A DNA stretch of 64,000 nucleotides from Magnolia sinica (lineage: Eukaryota; Streptophyta; Magnoliopsida; Magnoliales; Magnoliaceae). Location of the stretch: NCBI RefSeq assembly GCF_029962835.1, contig NC_080585.1, forward strand, positions 58,205,443-58,269,442. The letters are read 5' to 3'. Below are positions 21,901-33,292 of this stretch, piece after piece. Made by a program: the position numbers and the translations under genes. Position 1 is the first letter of the stretch, and each line of letters begins with the position of its first letter. The notes beneath the pieces are model-generated. The model worked only from the letters and a program-made list of their open reading frames with translations. It did not search any database and was not told where the DNA came from.

Positions 21901-23900
21901 ATTTTCCTCCATGACGAATCCCACATAAATGATTTGGATCATAGAAATATAACCTGAATCCAAGGAGTGTATCTAAATTACACATGTATATTGAATGTGA
22001 ACTGCTAACAAGTGTCGTTAAACCATCCACTCTTTCCATGTAGCAGTGGCCCATCTGATGACCGGACTGGGTCATTCATCATTTGCTTGTGCATTGGACT
22101 TAGATTTCAAGCCCGGTTTCTGTCCTCGAGCCAAGTTTAGAGGCCTAAGCCATGGCCCTACAAGGTCGAATCACGCTACCCAAACCATTGCAACCCCTAA
22201 TGTTGGAGATCTTTTGATATCCTGGTTGGTATCACTAAGAGAGGTTTAGATGAGGCAGATTGTTATAAGAACCAGCATAATAAAGATCAGATTAGTTTGA
22301 TCGAACAAATTCACACCTTTAATCACTATGGTTCGATGGGCAAGATCGAACCAGCATGGTTGAGTTTGCTTTAGATTCAAAGCTCATGCGATCAAGTTGG
22401 CTAGTCGAATGAATTGAGGATGAAGTTTTGATGGAGTTTATTGTTATGCTGGTCGTGGTACACTGAATGTGTATAGTTGAGAAGAAGAGGAGGAAGATGG
22501 AAGACGATTTAAAAAAAAAAAGAGATTCTCAAGCAACTTATGATGTTAGGCACGTGGGTATTGTAATCTTGGCATTCAAGTAAATCATACAAAATCGGCC
22601 AAATTGTGTGCCTTAGTGCAGATGGGAAAACAAAAAAGTACTTGAGTTGGTTATCTATCCATCTATCTAGTAATTGGACATTTCATCATCATCAAAGCCT
22701 TATCCCAACCAAATGGGGTTGGTTACTTATGAGAAAAAAGATGTGGTCAAAGTTTGACACCAGCTACCAACCTAATGCAACGCCTTTATTTGGGATTGGG
22801 ACTGGCAATGAGGGTGCAAAATACCATTAGCTATTGTCCATGGAAAAAAGGTCAACATTACAGTCTTCAACAAATTGGCCATTAAACTCGCAACCAATAT
22901 AGCTTCTTCAGATGATGCCCATGGAAATACATATTCCTTAAATAAATAAATAAAAAAAATTCTCCTTCTACAGTAGTGGACTGTTTAGTGAGAACAAGCC
23001 AATGGTCCCCCCCTTTTTTTGGTTTATTAGTGAAAAGCCAATGGTTCAAATACTGAAAACAATTGTCCAACAATCGTTGAACCCATCTGATTTTTGGATG
23101 ATGACTTGTCTATAGTGGTTCCTGACGTTTGAATGGTTTCATTTGAGTTAATGTTGCAATTTGTACAATTTTTAAGAATGCCTACTATCAAGCATCACCC
23201 ACCAGATTATCAAATAACTGCACGGATAGAAAGCCCTAAAACTTGAGAATGGATTACATACAGTTATAGGTGGACTTTCACATACGACCATTTCTTTCCC
23301 ACCAACGTGTCAATGTATAGAATATCCGATTTGTGAGAAAGGTGGGCCATGCCTTGATGATCACCTGCTATGAGATAAAAACGATCCCCTTATTGGCTAG
23401 GCCACACCAGTAGACTCATTGATACTGCTCATAGCTTGATTTCAACGTTATGTCCTGCTTGACGAGTGGCTAGGCCTGATTGAACCAAGAACCCAAGTAC
23501 TGATTTGTAATTGTAACCAAGTACCCCATGCGTGCAAATAGCCACTACACAGGTGGAATAATTAACCAGTCCCAACTATTTACATTGTGGGTCCCACTGT
23601 AGATGATGAGTCATGAATCATGACCCTTATGGATTGCAAGAGTAATTCTTTATATCTTGGTGGGCAGCCATCAAAAGAATAGTTAAGATGAAGAAAAATC
23701 ATGATCCAACAAGTGGGACAATTTAAATTGTCATGGCTATCGACCATGATCCATTCAAGAGGTTGAGATCCAGATGAGCATATGATGGACTGTCAAGTGA
23801 GCATATTCATCCTTATCTGTTTCTTCAACATTGGTAGGCCCAGGATGGAACTTTCATAGTCCAAGGCAAACCATCAATCCACCCACCTTGAGTGTGGGCC
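21900..23900. other. No gene seen; one RTE tail
   Basis: Two kilobases without a recognisable gene. At about 22685-22735 there is a minus-strand RTE LINE 3' tail (CATCATCATC followed by the complement of the 'CCAACCCCATTTGGTTGGGA' motif). Short frames elsewhere lack motifs. Confidence 0.45.
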
Positions 23901-23902
23901 CG

Positions 23903-25045
23903 CATTAATCACCCCCGGTGAGGAGTCTCGAAGACAAGACCTCCTGCTTTGATACGAATTTGATGTAGGACAATAAACCACTTTCTCTAAAAGCTCGAAC
24001 TGATAGAACATGGCGAATTAATTCCTTTATCTCATAGCCCAAGCCCCATATCCATGGGTTAGGTCCTCGGCTGAACCCTCCTCGCGGCCCCCAAATCACA
24101 TGGGTTCCGTAAGACGCTCACCCCGAGTGTGCCCTCGCATCCCACAGGCCACCCCACTCGAGCCCGATGTGAAAATGCCCCCGCATTAATCACCCTCGGT
24201 AGAGGTGGGCACGGGACGACTCGATTCGGCTAACTCGACTTGTTTGACTCGTTTCGATTCGACTCGAACCGAACCGAATGGGTGAGTCGGTCCGAACTGA
24301 GTAAGCTTTGCCCAATGCGAACTCAAACCGAATCGAGTTCGAGTTACCTAGTAACTCGACCCGACTTGACCCGAAACTCGATCTGGTTAGACTCGACTTG
24401 ATCGGAAACCCGACTTGACCCAACTCTCTAACTCTACCTCGACCCGATCCCAACCTCTCTCTCCCTCCCTCCCTCCCTCATCCTCCTCTTCCAAGCCCGA
24501 CAACCACCCACCACCATCACCCTCCTCCTCCTCTCTCCTCTCCACTCCCTCCCTCCCTCCCTCCCTCCTTCCTTGTCCAAGCCCGACAGCCACCCACCAC
24601 TATCACCCTCCTCCTCTCTCTCCTCTCCATTCCCTCCCTCCCTCATCTCTCAATCCGACTTGATGCCAACTCGACTCGACTCGGTACTTCTGACTGGATC
24701 GGACTCAGTCCGGATCAGTCCAGGCTAGACCGAACTCGGATCGAGTTAGGCATGTTGGACTCAGTATTGAGTTGGATCGAGTTCGGGTCAGGCCTATTTC
24801 AAAACCAGATCGAGTCGAGTCAACCCTAACTTGGTCCGACTCGACTCAATGCCCAGCTCTAACCCCCGGTGAGGAGTCTCAAACACGAGACCTTCTGCTC
24901 TGATAGCAATTTGATGCAGGACAATTAACCACTTGCTTTAAAAGCTCAAACTGATAGAGCATGACGAATTAATCCCTGTATCTCATAGCCCAGGCCTCAC
25001 ATCCATGGGTTAGGTCCTCGGCCGAACCCTCCTCATGGGCCCCAA
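23903..25045 (-). mobile_element. TRIM-like tandem LTR array (interrupted by a hAT)
   Basis: Short LTR-like units begin TGATG(T/C)AGGACAAT at 23961 and 24912. To the left of each lies a roughly 60-bp internal piece (CGCATTAATCACCCCCGGTGAGG ... ) ending in a degenerate iMet primer-binding site (complement of GCTCTGATA-CAATT). The first LTR appears to run to about 24146 (CCCACA). There is no coding sequence. The LTR start and primer site resemble those of the gypsy elements in this window. Confidence 0.6.
24200..24861. mobile_element. Non-autonomous hAT element (662 bp)
   Basis: The 12-bp TIR TAGAG(G/C)TGGGCA is present at both ends. The 8-bp TSD is ACCCTCGG (24192-24199) and ACCCCCGG (24862-24869). 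The TRIM internal sequence at 23905-23925 shows the uninterrupted site. Subterminal regions are degenerate (G)ACTCGA repeats. The centre contains two tandem copies of a roughly 110-bp CTCC-rich block (about 24450-24650). No transposase. Confidence 0.85.
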
Positions 25046-25454
25046 ATCTCATAAGTTATTTTGTCACGTTTGTTTCAAATATATCACTTTACTTAAAGAC
25101 ATGTGAAATCTATAACTTCAGATTTGTATATGAGACGATCCTACTGAATTGTTATACTTATGTTAATTTAAACCATACAGGTGCCGAATTGGAATATTTC
25201 GAACAGGCGGGCCTTTATTATTAGTTTGCATTGTTATTAGGCCTAGTTTGAAAATTTCAAATGTTAATATAATAAGTTAAGTGATTTAATTTAATTAGCC
25301 ACTTAAGTTGTAGATGATATGGTACAATGTCATTTAATTAAGTTTGGAATTAGTAGTTATCCTCATTTATTTTGAATGTACATAGCCTCGTGGAATTGAG
25401 TATTTGTGCATTGATAATAATATATTAATTTTAGCTCACGTGCTTGGAATTTGA
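25045..25454. other. No gene seen
   Basis: A+T-rich DNA between two transposon insertions. Confidence 0.4.
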
Positions 25455-25462
25455 GTATTGAG

Positions 25463-26478
25463 CAAGGTATCCTGTATTGGTATCGGTTGGCGTAACGGTG
25501 CCCTCCGATACCGATACGGATACGGGGGCGAAATGGCGATACGAAGGCGTAACGGTGCAAAAATAAAAATAAAATGCCAAAAAAATATGAAAAAATATGG
25601 ATTAAATCCGGAATATTCTAAGCATTCCAAATATGCATACATTTATAAATTGGAACATGTTTATGATGGTGTAACAGTCCACTCTTTGGTGAGAAGTTGT
25701 ACCGGACTGTCTGATGAATTTATGAACCAGATTACCTGGATTTGACTGCAAAACTCATATATTTAATTTTCTAACTATCTACTATCAATGATAAATATAT
25801 TAGAATGAATGTAATATGAAAATATCTTACATGTGTAGGTGTTTGCAATTATTTTTCATAGTTCATAAAAAAATATAAAATGACAATAACAATTTGTAAA
25901 ATGAACATTAACATGTTATACTATGATTAACATATCATATTCTACCATTAAAACATCAAAACATTCAATAAAAAATAATTTTTCGAATTAAAAAAAAGAG
26001 GCCGAAAATAGTGCGTAAATAGAAAAAATTTATAAAAAAATATAAAATGATAACAACAATCTGTAAAATGGACATTAATATCTTCTATTATGATTAACAC
26101 ATCATATTCTACCATTAAAACATCAAAACATTGAATAAAAAGTTTAAATACCTATTTTTGAGGAATTTCTGGAAAATGGCCCACAGAGCTTCAAATCAAG
26201 AAAATCCTTAATATAAGTTGTTTTTATTTGTAATATCAAGCTAAGAGTGGTCGAAAATAGCAATAGAATGATTTAGGAAGAGTTTAGAAGAAAGAAGTTT
26301 CCAAAAAAGTGAAAAAACATACCTTAAAAGGCAAAAAAAAGGCCATTTTTTGACCGTTATGCCCTATAACGGCCGTTATGGCTACAGAATCGGTGAGGTG
26401 ACCATTACGGCCCCGTATCACGTAACGGCCACGGCCGTTACCGATATGCCCGTATCGTAATAGATACGGGATACCCTG
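25463..26478. mobile_element. Non-autonomous hAT element (1,016 bp)
   Basis: The left end is CAAGGTATCC and the right end the complement of CAGGGTATCC. The 8-bp TSD GTATTGAG is perfect at 25455-25462 and 26479-26486. Subterminal regions are rich in CGTAACGG/GATACGG words. The A+T-rich interior contains a diverged internal duplication (about 25860-25990 and 26035-26130). No transposase. Confidence 0.88.
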
Positions 26479-26852
26479 GTATTGAGTAGCTCTACTCGGG
26501 TACCCGAATTATGGGGCGTGATACCACATGTGCCATTATACATTTTCAAGCACCATGCGTGTACCAAAAGTAGAAGTGTGGACATGCGTCACATGCGATT
26601 GATGCTTCTTTGTCCTGGGTGCTTGACAAACAACAACAGTCAGGGTTAACTTGACTGTGACAGAACTGTGCTTGCTTCCAAACAGTCCTATTTGAACTGA
26701 AACCATCTGCCACTAACTGCCTCATCATCAAACAAGACGAGTTTTACATGGCTACAGTAGGTAACTTGAAGCTGGAAGGTGGTTCCCAAACAATCCAAAG
26801 ACAATTTTCTCAAACCAACAAGACAGGAACTTGAAGGGAAACTAGATCAAAC

Positions 26853-27361
26853 CAATATTTTGAATAGCGTCTGGAGTGTAGCTACGACGCTACACAGCAT
26901 TAGCAAATAGCATAAATCCCCTATATAGAACTTTATAGGGGTCATAGTGTATGCGTTGCGTACGTTCTATATATATGATAATTGTATTTTATATTTTGTA
27001 CTTGTACTCTCAACCTGTTGGATTTTAATTTCTTTTCGTACTTGTGACTTGTGGTTTCTGTTAGACATTATTAATTAAAGTGGTTTGCTTAGAAAGTTAT
27101 TGATGTGATAATGATTTGATTGGGTTTATATATGTGAATTGGCTTTTGATAAATGATAATTAATAACTTGTTTGAACATGCTTATATTTGAAAAAAAGAA
27201 TCATCTTTTAGGCATATATATAAACTATTTACCATATTTTTCCTATTTTCAAATTGAAAAATAGAAGTATCGTGTAGTTTACACTACATGCCATGCTACT
27301 TGCACTACACACTACAGAGGGCTGAATGCTACGCTACACGCTACTGCTATTTAAAACATTG
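26853..27361. mobile_element. Short hAT-like element (509 bp)
   Basis: TIRs CAATATTTTGAATAGC and the complement of CAATGTTTTAAATAGC. The TSD GATCAAAC (26845-26852) / GATCAAAA (27362-27369) matches at 7 of 8 positions. Subterminal 'GTAGCGTAG'-like repeats occur on both sides. No coding sequence. Confidence 0.75.
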
Positions 27362-27611
27362 GATCAAAACGAATTTACCCCAACACTTCATTTCGGCCAG
27401 GAAGTTCACTGGCTGATCGAAAACTAATTCCTCCATCCAGAGAGGTATGCAACTAAAGTGGGTATTGCTGACTGATGAGGCACCAATTTCCATGAACTTG
27501 AGGGGGTCACAGTAGAACCACAGGCTATCAGAATTGGCTTCCCCACTAACCAGGCTACCAGATCTGCATTTTAACTGAAAAACGAAAAGAAAAGTGAGTC
27601 CCGTGGTTATA

Positions 27612-28022
27612 TGATGCAGGACAATTAACCACTTGCTCGGCCACCTCACTTGAGCCCGGTGTGAAAATGCTCCCGCATTAATCACCCTCAGTGAGGAGTC
27701 TCAAACATGAGACCTCCCGCTCTAATACCAATTTGATGCAGATCAATTAACCAGTTGCTCTAAAAGCTCGAATTGATTGAGCATGTCGAATTAATCCCTT
27801 TAGGCCCCAAATCCATGGGTTAGGTCCTCGGCCGAACCCTCCTTGTGCCCCCCCTCCCCCCCCACCCAAAAAAAAAAAAAGTACCATGGGTTCCACCTCA
27901 CACGAGCCACCCGCCTCACAAGGGCCCCAAATCCATGGGTTCTGCAGGCTGCCCACCCCGAGTGTGCCCCTGCATCCCACAGGCCACCCCACTCGAGCCC
28001 CATGTGAAAATGCCCCCGCATT
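27612..28022 (-). mobile_element. Second TRIM-like LTR unit pair
   Basis: A truncated LTR (from 27612, TGATGCAGGACAAT) is followed by the internal segment (about 27670-27733) with the complement of an iMet primer site (GCTCTAATACCAATT). A second LTR runs from 27734 to about 27981. A C-rich then A-rich slip region (27846-27880) interrupts the second LTR. Same family as at 23.9-25.0 kb. Confidence 0.6.
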
Positions 28023-28602
28023 ATTATGGGACCACAACGATCTTTTGCACTGGATCTTGCCACCTGGTCACCAAAACCTGGGATAGAAGCTGAACTTCTA
28101 AACAGGTGATTGGGTTCCATGGACCACGGCTGTTGTTCCTTTATTTATTTGTGGTCTAGAAATTTTATCGGCTGACCAATTATAGTGTGGTTTCAGTTCA
28201 CACTAAAAGGGTAAAAAATTGATATCATTGCTCAAAAAGAAGCATCAAGCGGCTGCATTTGGGGCCATGGCATCCTCTTTTCCTCCTTTTTTTTTTTTTG
28301 CCAGAAAGTGTCTCATGCTCCCATATGGTGTAACAAACTCACAACAGTCTTTCCTTTATGTAGGAAATGACTTTTTAAGGCCACATTTCTGACAGATTGT
28401 GAGTATTTTTATTTTATGTTTGTAACTGACAATTTGCTTTTCCCTTTATGCAGATTTTAGTCTATCGATCAGTCTTGCTGGAACATTATTTAATATCTAT
28501 AAATTCTATTCTATCAAAATTGGCCACTGTGCCCAATCAATTTCCATGTATCAATCTGATATAGCATTCCACTTTTTCATAATCCTCAACTTATTTTGGC
28601 AG

Positions 28603-28672
28603 GCTAATTAAGTTAGTCCAACCTGCTTGCCCGAGCAGTCTCTTTCCAAGTCGTTGCAGCTTCCACTTTAAG
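28603..28672 (+). other. Putative 5' UTR exon of the RING gene
   Basis: An acceptor (TTGGCAG, ending 28602) and a donor (AAG|GTATT, 28672/28673) bound a 70-nt non-coding exon. A 103-nt intron (28673-28775) with a good acceptor (TTTTCCAG) then leads to the exon that holds the start codon. A further possible acceptor lies at 28453. The first exon was not located with certainty. Confidence 0.5.
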
Positions 28673-28786
28673 GTATTCCAATTCTTGGTACTTTGTACTT
28701 GTTTCATGCTATCCATTTTTGTTTTTCTGTCTAAACAAACCAAGCCTTTGTTTCTAATATCTAATTATTTTCCAGAAGATTTCCAT

Positions 28787-30526
28787 ATGGATTCAGAATC
28801 ACAATGGATATCTCAAGGGTCCCTTCAGTCAGCAGATCATGCGTTGGCGAATGACAGTCCAGTTCACCTTCCTGACCATCCAGAGGCACATTGCATCCTC
28901 TGCAGAAGAATCTTTCTGCAGGATAATGAGGAGAATGAGGGTTCTGAAGCAATGTGCATATGCAGGGAATGTAAAGGTATGTTTTTCAATGATCTCGAGG
29001 CAACTGTGCGGGACTCTCATCCGAGAAGGCTGCGTAGGGGGCGATCCAGGTACAGGAGTTCTGAGTCGATCGAGGATCTGTTCTCGCAGCAGTTCTCTCA
29101 CTTGATTAATCTGGTCAGGCAAAATCAAAATACCATCACAGCATCTATCCCAGAGCCTGACACCCAACCAGATGGTGATGCTGCTTTGGCAGTGCTGCAT
29201 CGTTCAGCCTCTCATACGCCTCAGAGCAGGTCTAGGAGATGGCGGAGGGCGCCGCTTTCTGACAATGAAAGCGAGGGTGTAGATAATTTGGATTCTCTTT
29301 TTGGTGAGAGTGACTCCAACGTCAGTTTTGGTGGGTATGGCCCATTCACTGGTGAGAGCGATGGCTTTTCTTTCAGTGCATATGGAGGGGAGTCAGATGC
29401 TTCGGTGGATGCGCACAGTTTGCTAGAAAGGGAAATGTTCATGCAAGCAGATGATGGGAGCAGCATGGATAGCGATACGGACATTGACCCGATGCATGTG
29501 GGCATGGACCGGTGGAATTTGGATGACGAAGACGAAGATGGTGAATGGGAAGAAGCTGATGCTGAAGAAGATGCAGCTGACAGTACAAGGGTGGACGGTC
29601 AGATCAGAGATAATAACATCACTGACGTAAGTAGTGGCCACATGGACTACCAGATTCAGTTTCGATTTCCCGGGAATAGTGGTAGAATCCGCTTGAGAAT
29701 GCAGGAAAGTAGGGGCACATATAATATCCCTAACGTCTTTGCTAACTTGGAGGAATCGGAGATGACACCACCTTATGTCGGGAATGCTGGTGACTACCTT
29801 GACGCAAGAGGGTTTGAAGAACTGCTTGAGCAGCTTGCAGAAACCGATGCTTCGAGGCGTGGGGCCCCTCCAGCAGCTGCATCTTTTGTCGGGAGCCTGC
29901 CACGTGTCATCATCCAAAAGGAACACGAGAAGCACGGTGGCTTGATCTGTGCGGTCTGTAAGGATCCTCTGGCCTTAGATAGTGAGGCCAGCCAGCTGCC
30001 CTGCTCACACCTCTATCACCCTTCCTGTATCTTGCCATGGTTGAGTACGAGGAATTCATGCCCAGTTTGTCGATATGAACTCCCAACGGATGACAAGGAT
30101 TACGAGGAGGGGAAGCGCAACTTGGGCATTAGAACTGATATCCATGAGATCTGGCCACAGCGGGATCTAAGTGAGGACGACAGTTCATCTGATATCTCCA
30201 GTGATGCCGGGGCAGTAGAAGCGAATGAATCTACCCACAGAAGAGTGGAGCAGGGGAATTTTAGTGAAATGGGCCATGCTGCGGGCAGCTCAGATGGAGA
30301 GGGTGGTAGGAGACACAGGTGGTTTTTTCTCGCTGCAGCCCCAATTGTCAGCATTGTTGGTATTGCTTTGGTTCTGTGGTTCCGGAACCCTGTCTCCAAC
30401 AGGCAGGCCCAATGTGGTTTTGAAGGAGGACCGGAGCACCAGCTGCTTCCGAGATCTTCAGGGAGCTCTGCTGGATCCCCAGAGCGTAGGGAGAACAGAA
30501 GCAGGAGATGGTGGTCTTTCTTCTGA
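28787..30526 (+). CDS. RING-H2 E3 ubiquitin ligase, C-terminal membrane anchor
   Basis: Predicted E3 ligase of 579 residues in one uninterrupted coding exon. The start at 28787 is the first ATG after a good splice acceptor at 28775; a longer frame upstream would read through intron. The N-terminus has a Cys/His cluster (H35, C36, C39, C57, C59, C62) that may bind zinc. Residues 220-270 are very acidic. A C3H2C3 RING follows (C388, C391, C406, H408, H411, C414, C425, C428), which by family knowledge recruits E2-ubiquitin. A hydrophobic segment at 512-532 looks like a tail anchor, with a basic C-terminus after it. All zinc ligands are intact. It resembles Praja-type plant RING proteins; the target is unknown. 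No operon-like context; upstream DNA is transposon-rich. Confidence 0.9.
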   Translation: MDSESQWISQGSLQSADHALANDSPVHLPDHPEAHCILCRRIFLQDNEENEGSEAMCICRECKGMFFNDLEATVRDSHPRRLRRGRSRYRSSESIEDLFSQQFSHLINLVRQNQNTITASIPEPDTQPDGDAALAVLHRSASHTPQSRSRRWRRAPLSDNESEGVDNLDSLFGESDSNVSFGGYGPFTGESDGFSFSAYGGESDASVDAHSLLEREMFMQADDGSSMDSDTDIDPMHVGMDRWNLDDEDEDGEWEEADAEEDAADSTRVDGQIRDNNITDVSSGHMDYQIQFRFPGNSGRIRLRMQESRGTYNIPNVFANLEESEMTPPYVGNAGDYLDARGFEELLEQLAETDASRRGAPPAAASFVGSLPRVIIQKEHEKHGGLICAVCKDPLALDSEASQLPCSHLYHPSCILPWLSTRNSCPVCRYELPTDDKDYEEGKRNLGIRTDIHEIWPQRDLSEDDSSSDISSDAGAVEANESTHRRVEQGNFSEMGHAAGSSDGEGGRRHRWFFLAAAPIVSIVGIALVLWFRNPVSNRQAQCGFEGGPEHQLLPRSSGSSAGSPERRENRSRRWWSFF

Positions 30527-30650
30527 AGGTACATTAACCTCATGTTCTCTTACGCGTTCTGTTTCCAACAATGGAATTTCAGGTTCTGCATCGCTTCTCT
30601 TATTGTTGCTGTGGATTTGTTTCAGATAAAAAAGGTGTTGGATTGAGGCT

Positions 30651-30685
<35 letters not shown>

Positions 30686-32635
30686 TAAGCTGAGGATTGT
30701 TCATGGCATTGTCCCTGTCTCAGAAGTGAGTCTGAGGCAAATTTCTTCATAACCATTTGCTAATATTTCAACCGGTCTCCTCTTGTATCCACTGGCTTTG
30801 TATAAAAGAGAGATTTGGGTTACCCTTCCATTTAACCCCGTTGGATTTCCCTCTTTCTGCGGTTGCTGCTGATTTCCCCTCTGATTGGTCCAACCGAGCA
30901 GTGGGCCCTTGCGCCCATGTGATGACTGAAATTTTATTTTCAATAGGAAAATGCAAGTGACAAAGCCAGTTTCAATAGGTATCATAATGGGGCCGAATTA
31001 TTGGTGGACCAATGATCATTGAGTGTGGGCCACCTTTGCTTTTCTTTAACTTCTGTTATGGTGCTCTACTTGTGAATCATGATGATGGAATGAAAGCTTG
31101 TGACCAGTGATGGTGAGTTACTATGCAGTGCTTGCGCGAAAGGTTATACTCTTCATGTTCAATTTGTATGGGTGTGGTTTGTGATTCATTATCGGAATTG
31201 TGAATACGATGGTCTGCCCAGGAATCTCCCAGACATTGGTAATTGTGTTAAATATTGTTAGACTTTTTCTCCAAGTTTTGAGAGGTCAGTTGCTCTATAA
31301 GTCCTTGTAGAAGAAGCTTATTCTACAAGGGTCCCACACGGGCCTGTCAGTATGGCATCCACTTGTTTAGAAGCCCTCTCGCGTTCAATTAGAAGCTATC
31401 AACATTAAATGGGCTACCATGTGAATTTGGAGGCTTTCGGGTGGTTTTTAATTGTTTTATATAACGTGGCTTACATGAGCATCCTATCATCATGGTAGGG
31501 TTCTCAAGAGGTGGTAGGGTTCTCAAGAGGCATGGGAAGTACTATATTCATGAGTATCATGTCATTGCAGCACATGGGTACATGGACTAGATCAGAACCT
31601 TTCATTTGTTGGGTCAAATGGTAGAAGGGCCAGATTGCAAAGGAACCATTTCAGCAATTCAATTGTCCGGGGGGGCCAAGTTCTCAGTCGGCGCGCAAGA
31701 AAGAACTCCTGGTCGGGCTTCTCCTCATCGGGAAGCCCTTTGCTCTGGTTCTTGACATTGGGTTGCTCACTCACCCATGCAAATGGGCACTTAGTACACA
31801 ACAGCTCAGATTCAGTGAGAAAGGGCCCATTTATTGGACGGCGAGGGTAGTCCAATCTAAGCAATTTTCATTAGCGGCCAGTTACTAACTTACTAGCAGA
31901 CCCTGCCGGACGTGCGGTTTCAATCATAGATACAAGTTTCACACGTGCATATCTGGAGGTACCAAGATGCCCTCCCTTCTGACTGGAATTCAATTAAGAC
32001 AAATGCAAAAATGAATTCTTCTCCCTACTTATTTTGTAACCTATTGGGTATTTGGTTGCTGCTGTTTTTTTTTTTTTGGGTTACAAAAGTAATACTTGAT
32101 TTACACTTTTATGTTGGTTTTTACATTTCCCAAGAATTCCATTGGCAAACTTATAAAAAAAAGAAACTGCTCCAACTAAATGTTCCGAAGAATTCCATAT
32201 GGCAAGCTTCTAAAAAAAACTTGGTCCAACTAAATGGTGAATGGAAAACCTGAGGATTTAAAACAGAATTTTAGACTAGTGCCATATTCCCTATGAAGCC
32301 CGGTGTATCAAACTAAACTAAGCACAATCATTTCCTAAGAAAAAGTATTCTAATCCTCCCCAGGAAACATAAAAACTCGGGAAAGAATTCCAGAACAACC
32401 AAACAGGTCCGTATAAACTTCAATAGCTTGTTAAGGTACGTGTAGCCGATTATGAGAGTGATAATATACAAGCCACCGTGTGCTTAGCATGCTAATTTTC
32501 GAGTGTGCAAAGTTGCGCCCCATCACAAAGATCACCGTGTACTCTACTCATCAGGTGGGCCACAACTTTACAGAGTATTAGCCATCCGTCATGCCAGGTG
32601 ATCTTCATGATGGCTCTTAGGTCTTGCATGTAAGC
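30527..32635. other. 3' flank of the RING gene and intergenic DNA
   Basis: An (AT)n tract (about 30652-30680) lies in or after the 3' UTR. A 17-bp tandem duplication (TTCTCAAGAGG words, about 31497-31532) and a roughly 56-bp tandem duplication (about 32132-32243, 'AAGAATTCCAT' and 'CCAACTAAATG') are present. A 90-codon minus frame (31592-31864) has no recognisable motif. No gene called. Confidence 0.5.
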
Positions 32636-32829
32636 ATTGTAAGTAAAGCTGGGCATCGGACCGAGTCAGATCAGATTGGGTCCAATTCGACTCGGTCCGA
32701 AATCTACAAGGGCTTGACCCGAACTCGATCCGATCCGGAACCGAGTCCAGGTCATCTGACTCGAACCGATCTGAACCCCTGCTTGCTTGAATCGATCCGA
32801 GTTGGATCGGTTTGGGCAAGGTTTGGATT

Positions 32830-33291
32830 GGGCATTAGATTCTTAGCGACATCCGCAGGAGTGATTTTGGCCTCTTCCAGCAATCGACGGATGTCCTCGA
32901 ATAGAGGGTGCGAATCAAGATCCAGCTAGTTCTTGGCAAGCACTTTAAAACCTTCAAAGCTGCAGTACGACAACTCGATGTGCTTATCCATCCGGCCTCT
33001 TCGTATTAATGCAGGATCCAGCTTTTCCAGATGGTTGGTTGTGAAGACAACGAGCCGTTCTCCTCCGCAGGCCGACCATAGCCCATCGATGAAATTGAGA
33101 AGCCCAGAAAGAGTAACTTTGCTACTGCTATCTTCCTCATTCTTCACGTCTAGATCATTGTCCTTTGGCTTTTTGAATTTCTTCTCTCTTTTCCCAGACA
33201 GATCCAAAGAACAGTCGATATCTTCAATGGCGATAATCGACTTGTTTGTGGTATCTATCAAGAGCTTCCGCAGCTCTGTATTGTCCTTCAC
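32830..33291 (-). pseudogene. Captured BCS1-like AAA-ATPase fragment
   Basis: The minus strand reads the second half of the AAA module of plant BCS1/ASD-like ATPases: N-T-E-L-R-K-L-L, the Walker-B-type I-A-I-E-D-I-D-C, L-S-G-L-L-N-F-I-D-G, F-T-T-N-H, and the arginine-finger region R-R-G-R-M-D-K-H-I-E-L. A stop (32926-32928) interrupts it, after which homology continues in frame (L-L-E-E-A-K-I-T-P-A-D-V) to about 32830 and runs into the hAT subterminal repeat. The Walker A loop and N-terminal half are absent. It cannot be a working ATPase. Confidence 0.85.
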
Positions 33292-33292
33292 A

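Noticed and set aside
31592-31864. 90-codon minus frame near the RING gene
   Set aside because: No motif, no splice context, and frames of this length are common by chance here.
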